A stretch of 64,000 nucleotides of DNA from G020353115 sp964389685 (GTDB lineage Bacteria > Bacteroidota > Bacteroidia > Bacteroidales > VadinHA17). The DNA is taken from contig CAYMFM010000002.1 of NCBI GenBank assembly GCA_964389685.1, forward strand, positions 107,495 through 171,494, in the 5' to 3' direction. Made by a program: the position numbers and the translations under genes. Within the stretch, counting starts at the first letter, position 1, and each line of letters opens with the position of its first letter. The notes beneath the pieces are model-generated. The model searched no databases and was not told where the DNA came from. It saw nothing but the letters and a program-made list of their open reading frames with translations. This document shows positions 42,453 through 50,650 of this stretch, piece by piece.

Positions 42453-45400
42453 ATGAAACAGTTCAGACTATATAACCTCACCATAGGTTGGTTCATATTC
42501 ATTATCGCTTCGGTTGTCTATTTGTTAACCATTGAGCCAACCACCAGTCTCTGGGACTGTGGTGAATTTATTGCTTCGGCATTTAAGATGGAAGTCGGAC
42601 ATCCACCGGGCGCACCCTTCTGGATGATCATGGCTCGGGTACTTTCCCTTTTTGCCGGAAGCGATGTCTCTCAGGCAGCAAAAATGATCAATACCCTGTC
42701 CGCCCTGGCCAGCTCCTTTACCATTCTTTTTCTCTTCTGGACCATCACCCACCTTGCCAGAAAGATATTGATAAAAGGCGATGATTATTCAACCGGAACA
42801 ATGATTGCCGTGATGGCGAGCGGGATCGTTGGGGCATTAGCCTATACCTTCTCCGACACCTTCTGGTTTTCAGCCGTGGAAGGAGAGGTTTATGCAACCT
42901 CGTCACTCTTTACGGCCATTGTTTTCTGGGCAATCCTTCGGTGGGAGAATGTAGCCGAAGAGAAACATGCCGACCGGTGGTTAATCTTTATCGCCTACCT
43001 GATGGGCCTGTCCATTGGGGTACACCTGCTCAATTTGCTCGCAATTCCAGCCATCGTTTTTGTTTATTATTTCAGGAAATATGAACCGACAAAACGGGGA
43101 TTTATTTTAGCAATCCTCATCTCTATTATCATCCTGGGTGTTATCATGTACGGGATCATACCGGGAATTGTAAAAACATCCTCCAGGTTTGAACTCTTTT
43201 TTGTCAATACAATCGGCCTTCCTTATAATTCCGGAGTACTCATCCATATCGCTTTCACGATTGCCTCCATTGCCGGGGGAATCTATTTCACGAGGAGAAA
43301 CGATAACCCGATATATGCTGCCCTCTCGTCAACAATAGCATTGATCCTTTTGGGTGTCCCCTTTATGTCCGACTCTTTGCTTCTGAACCTCCTGTTGCTC
43401 ATCGTTGTTGCCGGGATTGTTTATTATCTCTCAGCAAGACATCACATCATTCTGAATACCGTTATTACGGCAGCCCTGGTTATCCTGATCGGCTATTCTT
43501 CTTTCACCATGATCCTGATCCGATCCACGGCCAATCCCCCGATGGATGAGAACAATCCAGAAAATGTATTCTCTCTCCTCTATTACCTGAATCGGGAACA
43601 ATATGGTGAAAGGCCGCTTCTTTACGGGCAGTATTACAATGCACCCATAGTAGACGTTGCAGAAGGAAATCCTACCTATACACCCCAGGACGGGAAGTAT
43701 GTCCTTTCAAGGTATGCTTCGAAGTATGTCTACGATGAACGATTGACTACCTTCTTTCCCAGAATGTGGAGTGCCCAACCCGATCATCGCCGGATTTACG
43801 AGGAGTGGGGAGAGGTAGATGGTGAACGAATCAGTATCCAGAATTCACGAGGGGAAGATACCTTTGTTGAGAAACCCACCTTTGGGCAAAACCTCCGGTT
43901 CTTATTTACCTATCAGATTGGCCACATGTACCTGAGATACTTCATGTGGAATTTTTCCGGCAGGCAGAATGATGAACAGGGCCATGGAGGACCATTGAAA
44001 GGAAATTGGATCAGCGGAATTAAGTTTCTGGACCGGGCAAAAATTGGCAACCAGGATAATTTACCCGGACATATTGCAAACGATAAATCCAGGAATGCCT
44101 ATTATTTGTTGCCCTTTATTCTTGGATTAGCCGGCTTCTTTTACCACGTTCAGAGAAACCGGAAAGATTTCTGGGTCGTTTTGCTGTTGTTTTTGTTTAC
44201 CGGTATCGCCATTGTGGTTTACCTGAATCAATATCCAAATCAGCCCCGCGAACGGGATTATGCTTATGCTGGATCCTTTTATGCCTATGCTATATGGATT
44301 GGATTGGGGGTGCTTTCTCTTTTTGATGTCCTGTCAAAACCCATGAGGAAGGAATGGGGTGCCATTATTGCCGGTGTGCTTTGCCTGATACTGGTTCCAG
44401 GTGTTATGGCAAAGGAGAACTGGGATGATCACGACAGATCAGGGCGGTTTACCGCGAGAGATATTGCCTACAATTACCTCAATTCCTGTGCCCCGAATGC
44501 CATTCTCTTTACCAATGGTGATAACGATACGTTCCCCTTATGGTATGCACAGGAAGTGGAAGGAATACGAACCGACGTCCGCGTGGTAAACATGATGCTG
44601 TTCAACACCGATTGGTACATTGATCAGATGAAACGCAAAGCCTATCAGTCCGATCCTTTGCCCCTCTCTGTTCCCAGGGAGAAATACAAGGACGGAACCA
44701 ACGGGCAGGTTTTTATGATTGAAAGAGTGAAAGAATATATCCCTGTTAAACAGGTGATCGACTTTGTTGTTAATGATGATGAGGCAACGAAAATAAGGTA
44801 TGAGAATGAGTTGTTGGATTACATCCCTACCAAAATGTTTCGTATACCCGTTGATTCCGCTACAGTAGTTGAAAACGGGACCGTTGCTCCCGAACTGGCC
44901 GATCAAATTGTGAAATCCATCGATATCAGAATAAACCGGAATTACCTCCTGAAAAACCAGCTGATGGTCCTTGACTTACTGGCTCAAAACAAATGGGAAA
45001 GACCCATCTATTATGTCACCGGAGGACACGATGATGCCCTGGGATTGGAAGAGTATTTTCAACTGGAAGGTTTTGCCTACCGTTTGGTGCCGATAAAAAC
45101 AGAAGGAGCAACCGGATTCCTGGAAATGGGCAGAATACATGCCGATGCCATGTATGATAACCTGATGAATAAATTCAAATGGGGCAGGATGAATGAAACC
45201 GATGTCTACCTTGATTTCTATAACAAAAGAACCTTCTCGGTCATCAAGATCAGGAATAATTTTACCCGCCTGGCGGAAGAATTGGTTAATCAGGGGAAGA
45301 GGGATTCAGCAGTAGCTGTTCTTGACCGCTGTATGGAATTGATGCCGCAGGAAAGGATTCCTTACGATATTTTTACCGTCGGCATAGCAGAAGTCTATTA

Positions 45401-45656
45401 CAAATGCGATGAACTTAATAAAGCAAATGCAATCATCGATCAGTATGCCCTGGTTTGTGAGGAGGAGCTTAATTACTACTTTTCTCTGAGGCCATCCATT
45501 GGTAATGCCATCGATTATGAGAAACGGTTGAATCTACAGATCTTCCAGGAATTGGTGCGGTTAACACAACGATTCGGGCAGCTTGAAAAAGCAGCACGCC
45601 TTGAAGAAACTTTCAATGATCTGTATAACCGATATATGGTGAATAATCCCCGGTGA
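42453..45656 (+). CDS. DUF2723 membrane glycosyltransferase (TMEM260-like)
   Basis: About 1067 residues. The N-terminal half is a multi-helix GT-C-type membrane domain that opens with the family motif TIEPTTSLWDCGEFIASAF and GHPPGAPFW; acidic residues at the helix-1 loop are the expected catalytic site. The C-terminal soluble part has TPR-like helices (KANAIIDQYALVCEEELNYY). Human TMEM260 from this family mannosylates proteins, so protein O-glycosylation at the periplasmic face is a fair inference. ATG at 42453 is chosen; a TTG at 42432 would add seven residues. Confidence 0.87.
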   Translation: MKQFRLYNLTIGWFIFIIASVVYLLTIEPTTSLWDCGEFIASAFKMEVGHPPGAPFWMIMARVLSLFAGSDVSQAAKMINTLSALASSFTILFLFWTITHLARKILIKGDDYSTGTMIAVMASGIVGALAYTFSDTFWFSAVEGEVYATSSLFTAIVFWAILRWENVAEEKHADRWLIFIAYLMGLSIGVHLLNLLAIPAIVFVYYFRKYEPTKRGFILAILISIIILGVIMYGIIPGIVKTSSRFELFFVNTIGLPYNSGVLIHIAFTIASIAGGIYFTRRNDNPIYAALSSTIALILLGVPFMSDSLLLNLLLLIVVAGIVYYLSARHHIILNTVITAALVILIGYSSFTMILIRSTANPPMDENNPENVFSLLYYLNREQYGERPLLYGQYYNAPIVDVAEGNPTYTPQDGKYVLSRYASKYVYDERLTTFFPRMWSAQPDHRRIYEEWGEVDGERISIQNSRGEDTFVEKPTFGQNLRFLFTYQIGHMYLRYFMWNFSGRQNDEQGHGGPLKGNWISGIKFLDRAKIGNQDNLPGHIANDKSRNAYYLLPFILGLAGFFYHVQRNRKDFWVVLLLFLFTGIAIVVYLNQYPNQPRERDYAYAGSFYAYAIWIGLGVLSLFDVLSKPMRKEWGAIIAGVLCLILVPGVMAKENWDDHDRSGRFTARDIAYNYLNSCAPNAILFTNGDNDTFPLWYAQEVEGIRTDVRVVNMMLFNTDWYIDQMKRKAYQSDPLPLSVPREKYKDGTNGQVFMIERVKEYIPVKQVIDFVVNDDEATKIRYENELLDYIPTKMFRIPVDSATVVENGTVAPELADQIVKSIDIRINRNYLLKNQLMVLDLLAQNKWERPIYYVTGGHDDALGLEEYFQLEGFAYRLVPIKTEGATGFLEMGRIHADAMYDNLMNKFKWGRMNETDVYLDFYNKRTFSVIKIRNNFTRLAEELVNQGKRDSAVAVLDRCMELMPQERIPYDIFTVGIAEVYYKCDELNKANAIIDQYALVCEEELNYYFSLRPSIGNAIDYEKRLNLQIFQELVRLTQRFGQLEKAARLEETFNDLYNRYMVNNPR

Positions 45657-45709
45657 TCAATCCATCAGTATCCTATTTTAAGGGCACCGATTTTTTACTG
45701 GCAGCAGAC

Positions 45710-46216
45710 TTATCCTTTAAAAAGTTTCGGTTTTGCGATGGAAACTTTCTCTTTTGTTGGTTTGAATTCAAAAATGGGTTCCAGATAACAGGCCATGGTC
45801 TCCAAAAGCTTTTCCGGCAGGACAGGTTTGGAGATAAACTCATTGCAACCGGCAAGAAAACAACGCTCCCGGTTATCAAATGTATCGTAGGCGGAGATAG
45901 CAATTATGGGAAGCTCTTTATAATACTTACGTATCTCCCGGGTAGCATCCGATCCGTTTACAAACGGTATCAGGACATCCATCAACACCAGATCAACTTG
46001 TTGATCTTCACTGCAGCAGATCTCTATAGCATCCAGTCCGTTTTTTGCCCATAACACCGTTGCATCCACCTCCTTAAGCAGGAATTCAAAGTATTTGAAA
46101 TTTGGCTCATCGTCTTCAACAACCAGAATTGTTTTGCCTTGCCAGTGGTATGGATAGATCTTTGTATCCAATGTGCTGTTGATTGGGGGTTCAGTTTTCG
46201 GGATGAAAAGATACAT
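45710..46216 (-). CDS. Stand-alone response-regulator receiver
   Basis: 168 residues. A CheY-like domain from about 29 to 150: acidic pocket Glu34-Asp35-Asp36, phosphorylation site Asp 80 in LVLMDVLIP, the conserved AISAY near 106-110 and Lys 130 in FISKP. There is no output domain; a short lysine-rich tail follows. No kinase is adjacent, so it is an orphan that may pass signals by protein contact or belong to a phosphorelay. Receivers of this kind often derive from hybrid sensor kinases. Confidence 0.9.
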   Translation of the reverse strand: MYLFIPKTEPPINSTLDTKIYPYHWQGKTILVVEDDEPNFKYFEFLLKEVDATVLWAKNGLDAIEICCSEDQQVDLVLMDVLIPFVNGSDATREIRKYYKELPIIAISAYDTFDNRERCFLAGCNEFISKPVLPEKLLETMACYLEPIFEFKPTKEKVSIAKPKLFKG

Positions 46217-46340
46217 AATAATTGGTTATGTTTCAGGTTGTGATATAAAAATAATAAACAGGTCATTGTTGAAAACTCGTTAATAAGGATGAAATTTCAT
46301 ATCTTGCCCGCACTTAGAGAAATACCATACACCAGGCTAC

Positions 46341-47270
46341 ATGACAAACAGGGAAAGAAACGGTTACATTACCAGGAAAGAATTCCTTAAAAAATCCTCT
46401 GCAGGAGTTGTCGGGGCAGGATTAATTGCTAAAAGACCAATTTCCTGGATGAGATGGACGAATGAACCGGGAAGGAGAGTTCTTGGAAAGACAGGGATTG
46501 AAATAACCACGCTGGGTTATGGAGCATCAAGAACCCAGCAACCAGCATTGCTTCTGGCAGCCCTGGATGCCGGGATAAATTTTCTGGATACAGGACGGTC
46601 TTACGCAAATGGACAGAATGAGGTGATGATTGGTAAAACCGTTAAAGAGATCCGGAAGAATCTTATCATTCAATCAAAGGTTAGGATAAGGCCCTCGGAA
46701 ACAGGAAATGCTTTGAAAACAAAAGAAGTTTCTCAAAAGATCAGGAGCATCATGCAAAAATCGTTGGATGAAAGCTTGAAAGCATTGCAGACGGATTACA
46801 TTGACATCTGGCTTATCCATGGTGCCGAATCGGAAGAGATCATCCATCACCAAACTGTTATGGATTTTTTTTCGGAGGCTAAGAATAAAGGAATCATCAG
46901 GGCTTGTGGCTTCTCCTCCCATCACAACCAGGCGGAGCTACTGAAAGCAGATAACAGGGTGAACTTTTATGATGTAGCAATGGTTTCCTATACGTTCGCA
47001 GGATCATACACACACTCCATTACCGGCCGGTATAGTAACTATGACCAGGGAGCACTGGAAGATGAAATGAAACAGGCAGATCGAAACGGCAAAGGGATTA
47101 TTGCCATGAAAACCTGTTCTGCAGGGCCCTACAAGTCACAGGTTGATCAGCAGCCCTCCTTTGGAAAAGCCATTCAATGGGTGTTGGATAAACCCTTTGT
47201 TCATTCTGCTGCGGTTGCTATGGCGAATTTTACCCAGATCGATGAGAATATCAGGGCCATTTTCGGATAA
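46341..47270 (+). CDS. Aldo/keto reductase with Tat-like leader
   Basis: 309 residues. The reductase core has Asp 83, Tyr 88 (in LDTGRSYANGQNE), Lys 113 (IIQSKVR) and His 160 (IWLIHGAE), the full catalytic tetrad. The first 35 residues, ITRKEFLKKSSAGVVGAGLIA, resemble a twin-arginine leader with the second Arg changed to Lys, so export of a folded, cofactor-bearing enzyme is possible. The substrate is unknown. It is divergent from the orphan receiver gene. Confidence 0.85.
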   Translation: MTNRERNGYITRKEFLKKSSAGVVGAGLIAKRPISWMRWTNEPGRRVLGKTGIEITTLGYGASRTQQPALLLAALDAGINFLDTGRSYANGQNEVMIGKTVKEIRKNLIIQSKVRIRPSETGNALKTKEVSQKIRSIMQKSLDESLKALQTDYIDIWLIHGAESEEIIHHQTVMDFFSEAKNKGIIRACGFSSHHNQAELLKADNRVNFYDVAMVSYTFAGSYTHSITGRYSNYDQGALEDEMKQADRNGKGIIAMKTCSAGPYKSQVDQQPSFGKAIQWVLDKPFVHSAAVAMANFTQIDENIRAIFG

Positions 47271-47336
47271 CCGTTGAACAAACAGATTTATATTCACTCA
47301 CCAGCCGGTAAATGAATCCTGATAATAGAAATGAGC

Positions 47337-47975
47337 CTACGGGATTTTGAATAATTTTGGATTTGCTGCTATGAGTTCTTCTTTCAATGCTGGGGGAAGT
47401 ATTGCATTAACCAGGCTTTTTGCCGAAAGAAGCTGGTTTACTGTCAGACCCTCTGCTTCATGAATGTCTGTACCTTCCAGCACAGTATCCGAGAAATCAG
47501 CATCTTTTACGATGGCTTCTTTTATGTTCGATTGGGTCAGATTTGCCTTGACCAAAACGGCACCGGTAAGATCAGCCTCTTTGAGGTTTGCGAAGCTTAG
47601 ATCCGCTTTTGTTAAATCGCTGCCTTTCAGGTTAGCCTCTTTCAGGTTCAGAAAACGAAGGTCAGCCCTCGACAGATCGGTGTTTGACAGATCAACCTCT
47701 TTCAAAAAATCAATGCTATATCCCTCCTGTTTAAGAAAATAATCCAACTGAATACTGACCACTTCAGAATCAATTTCAACCGGTGCACTGGGGATAGCTT
47801 CCATTAGACCCTGTTTGTGCAGTTTCAGGAAATCATTCAGGCTGATATCCTCTATTGTAATTGCTTTTGGGTCACGAAGCGATTGTTCCTGAGCAGGCAA
47901 AGAACAGATAGTACAAAAGCTGAATAAAAATAACAGGAATAGGCGTAAAGTATGAGTTAACATTCTTGTATTCAT
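47337..47975 (-). CDS. Secreted pentapeptide-repeat protein
   Basis: 212 residues with a signal peptide (LFLLFLFSFCTICSLPAQ). Residues about 95-165 are A(D/N)Lxx pentapeptide repeats (TDLSRADLRFLNLKEANLKG), which should fold as a right-handed beta-helix. Before it is a helical segment with conserved DISLNDFLKLHKQGL. The function of secreted members is unknown; the DNA-gyrase-mimic role known for some cytoplasmic members is unlikely outside the membrane. Convergent with the aldo/keto reductase gene. Confidence 0.82.
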   Translation of the reverse strand: MNTRMLTHTLRLFLLFLFSFCTICSLPAQEQSLRDPKAITIEDISLNDFLKLHKQGLMEAIPSAPVEIDSEVVSIQLDYFLKQEGYSIDFLKEVDLSNTDLSRADLRFLNLKEANLKGSDLTKADLSFANLKEADLTGAVLVKANLTQSNIKEAIVKDADFSDTVLEGTDIHEAEGLTVNQLLSAKSLVNAILPPALKEELIAANPKLFKIP

Positions 47976-48122
47976 AGCAGATTTTTAGTACGTAATATAA
48001 TACAACTGTGTACCGAAAGTCAAGTTTTTTGAAGAAAAAATTATGTGATTACCCTGCAGAGCGAAGAAAAAAAGGAGAATACACAACGCTAAGTCACTGA
48101 AAAACAAACTGATATTGTCAGA

Positions 48123-48148
48123 CTGTTCAGGATATCAGTCCTGAACAG
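48123..48148 (-). terminator. Hairpin after the KAS III paralogue
   Basis: CTGTTCAGGA (48123-48132) pairs perfectly with TCCTGAACAG (48139-48148), loop of six. It lies 33 nt past the stop of the minus-strand gene at 48181. T-rich sequence follows about 20 nt later, not directly, so termination is likely but not certain. Confidence 0.55.
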
Positions 48149-48180
48149 ATTGGATGGAATTTTTTACGGTGGATCGTGAT

Positions 48181-49263
48181 CTACGGAACTTTATAAATGA
48201 ATGAGTTGATGTTCATGCCCGCTCCAACGGATGCAAAGGCAAGGTAATCGTTTTTCATGAACCGCTGGTATGGAAGTTTACCCTTGAGGATCAGATCAAG
48301 CAGAGTAGGAAGGGTTGCTACCGAGCTATTTCCATATTGAGAGATGATCATGGGCATGATATGCTGAGGAATAATCTTCTCTCCGAATAGCCTGAAAATA
48401 CGTTGGAGAATGGCTTCATCCATTTTTTCATTGGCCTGATGGATCAGTACCTTGCTGATATCGTTCAGCAATAATTTTGCCTTCTCAACAGCGTCTTTAA
48501 CAACCTGCGGAACGGTTATCAATGCATATTCATACAACTTCTTGCCGTTCATTTTTATAAACAGCTCCGCTCCTGAAAGGTCCGGATTATAAGATTTATC
48601 CATCCGAAGCATATCGGCATACTCCAGGGAATCGGACCGGGTGGAATGGGATAGTATACCAATTGGTTTTCTGCTGACTACGGATTCCAGGAGAACTGCC
48701 CCTGCCCCATCCGAATAGATCATGCTATCGCGGTCGTAAGGATCTGAAATTCGTGACAGGGTTTCTGCTCCGATAATCAATGCCTTTTTTGCATCACCCG
48801 ATTTCAGGAAATAGTCTGCCTGAATAACCCCCTGCAACCAACCTGGACAGCCAAAAATCAGATCGTAGGCAATGGTGTTCGGATTCTTAATGCCCAGTTT
48901 CTTTTTTACCCGTGCTGCAAGGCTTGGAACAAAATCAGACCCTTTCTGGTTAACTCGTACATCTCCAAAATTATGGGCAACAATGATGTAATCCAGGCTT
49001 TCCATGTCGGTATTTGACGATTCAAGTGCATCCAAACTGGCAAAATAAGCCAGGTCAGATGTAACCAGATGGTCATCAGCGTACCGACGCTCCCGGATTC
49101 CCGTTATCTCCTCAAACTTGGATATGATCAGGTTTGTCGGTGAGTCAATTTTTTCTCCTTCCGGTGAATAAAACAAATTTTCAAGAAATGTTTCATTCGA
49201 CACCTTTTTGGGTGGAATGTAACTGCCGGATCCGGTGATGACCGTATATCTGCCTTTTTTCAT
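48181..49263 (-). CDS. KAS III-type beta-ketoacyl synthase paralogue
   Basis: 360 residues, thiolase fold. The triad is complete: Cys 139 in LIFGCPGWLQG, His 275 in VLIHQANEKMDEA and Asn 312 in YGNSSVATLP. It differs clearly from the operon FabH (FGCPGW instead of NAACSGF around the nucleophile and a longer N-terminal region), so a specialised priming or condensation reaction is likely, for example branched or unusual acyl chains. No acyl carrier protein or other lipid-synthesis gene is adjacent, which leaves the pathway open. Confidence 0.85.
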   Translation of the reverse strand: MKKGRYTVITGSGSYIPPKKVSNETFLENLFYSPEGEKIDSPTNLIISKFEEITGIRERRYADDHLVTSDLAYFASLDALESSNTDMESLDYIIVAHNFGDVRVNQKGSDFVPSLAARVKKKLGIKNPNTIAYDLIFGCPGWLQGVIQADYFLKSGDAKKALIIGAETLSRISDPYDRDSMIYSDGAGAVLLESVVSRKPIGILSHSTRSDSLEYADMLRMDKSYNPDLSGAELFIKMNGKKLYEYALITVPQVVKDAVEKAKLLLNDISKVLIHQANEKMDEAILQRIFRLFGEKIIPQHIMPMIISQYGNSSVATLPTLLDLILKGKLPYQRFMKNDYLAFASVGAGMNINSFIYKVP

Positions 49264-49383
49264 AATTTCAGGATCCCTTTGTCAATTCATTGTGGCAAAG
49301 GTACTAAAATTAATCGTTATCCAGTGAAATCGAATGCCGGGATCAGGATAAATGAAAAAAACCCTGTGGTTTCCCGCGTTGGA

Positions 49384-50535
49384 TTAGTGGTTCAAATCCC
49401 TGTTTGTCCATCCATCGGTTAAGGTTGTAAGGAAAGCAACCAAATCTTCAATCTCCTGGTTAGTCAGTTGAAGGTTCCCGAGTTCATCTTTGTTGACGTT
49501 TTCTGCAACTTCAGGAGCAGGCCATGGGGCAATATCCCGTGTATTATAGAAAGCAATTACCTCGAAAAGAGTTTTGAATACTCCGTTGTGCATGTAGGGA
49601 GCCGTTATGGCAATATTACGCAAAGTAGGTACACGGAACTTACCGTTCTCACCCGGATCCATAACCGTTTCCCCCAACCCCAGGTCCACAAAATCAAAAC
49701 CATCCGGATTCAGGTCCTCCGGCAAGAGATAGAATGGGTTTTCCGGATTGCTCGGAACACCTAAATTATCATAGGTGTAGTCTGTAAATAACGGACCGAC
49801 TCCCTCAACGGTAGGAAAGCTCGGATGGCATGCATCACAGTTCCCCTTTTCCTCCGATACAAACAGCTGTAAGCCACGCATTTCAGATTCCGTTAATTCA
49901 GCTTCTCCTTTCAACCAGAGATCATACTTTGAGTCAAAAGGGCTGACTTCGCTGCTCTGTTCATAGGCCGCAATGGCTTCTAACATGAATGTGAAGGCTT
50001 GCACCGCTTCGCTTAATGCTCCCGGTCCGAAAACATCGCTAAACAGATCAGCATAATCCAGTTTACGGAGTGATTCGGCAATTGTAATGGTATCCGGATT
50101 AGCCATTTCAAGAGGGTTTAAAGGAGGACCTGCAGCCTGTTCTAAAAGATCATTTGCCCTGCCATCCCAGAAGAGACCTCCAAACCAAATGCTCTCCTCC
50201 TCATCGTATTGCAGGGGTGGAATATAGGCTGCATAGGCAATCGTCATGTCATTCCGGTTGCCATATATACCCGGACGGGCACCCCTGGATACAGGCAGGT
50301 CCCTGTCAGGATCAGCAAAACCCGCAGAAGGATCATGACAGAAAGAACAATCCTGCCCGGGAGGTGTAGAAAGACTCTTTTCAAAGAATAATAATTTCCC
50401 GAGCTGTTCTTTTTTTGTTGACGAATCATGGGTAGCAACACCCGTCATAACAGAACGGGTATCATTCGTAACATCACCTTTTGGCTGACAGCCGGCAATG
50501 CATACAATGAGTGTGATGGAATAGATCCTTTTCAT
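49384..50535 (-). CDS. Di-haem cytochrome c peroxidase (MauG/CcpA family)
   Basis: 383 residues from ATG 50535, which places the lipobox IAGC (Cys 16) where a lipoprotein needs it; a longer frame to 50604 would add a leader in front. Two haem c sites, CSFCH (63-67) and CDACH (233-237), and the C-terminal PYMHNGVFKTLFEVIAFYN segment define the family. It reduces hydrogen peroxide with electrons from the respiratory chain, or oxidises another substrate as MauG does. Haem attachment would need the system II machinery encoded at 35894. Confidence 0.93.
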   Translation of the reverse strand: MKRIYSITLIVCIAGCQPKGDVTNDTRSVMTGVATHDSSTKKEQLGKLLFFEKSLSTPPGQDCSFCHDPSAGFADPDRDLPVSRGARPGIYGNRNDMTIAYAAYIPPLQYDEEESIWFGGLFWDGRANDLLEQAAGPPLNPLEMANPDTITIAESLRKLDYADLFSDVFGPGALSEAVQAFTFMLEAIAAYEQSSEVSPFDSKYDLWLKGEAELTESEMRGLQLFVSEEKGNCDACHPSFPTVEGVGPLFTDYTYDNLGVPSNPENPFYLLPEDLNPDGFDFVDLGLGETVMDPGENGKFRVPTLRNIAITAPYMHNGVFKTLFEVIAFYNTRDIAPWPAPEVAENVNKDELGNLQLTNQEIEDLVAFLTTLTDGWTNRDLNH

Positions 50536-50650
50536 TACTTGGGCTAATTTTAATACATTTGATTCAACAGTAAGCAAATACAAAACGAGAACGATGGATT
50601 GCACACTTCTCGTATCGTGCTGGAAAAATTACAAATAATTTTGTGAAAAA

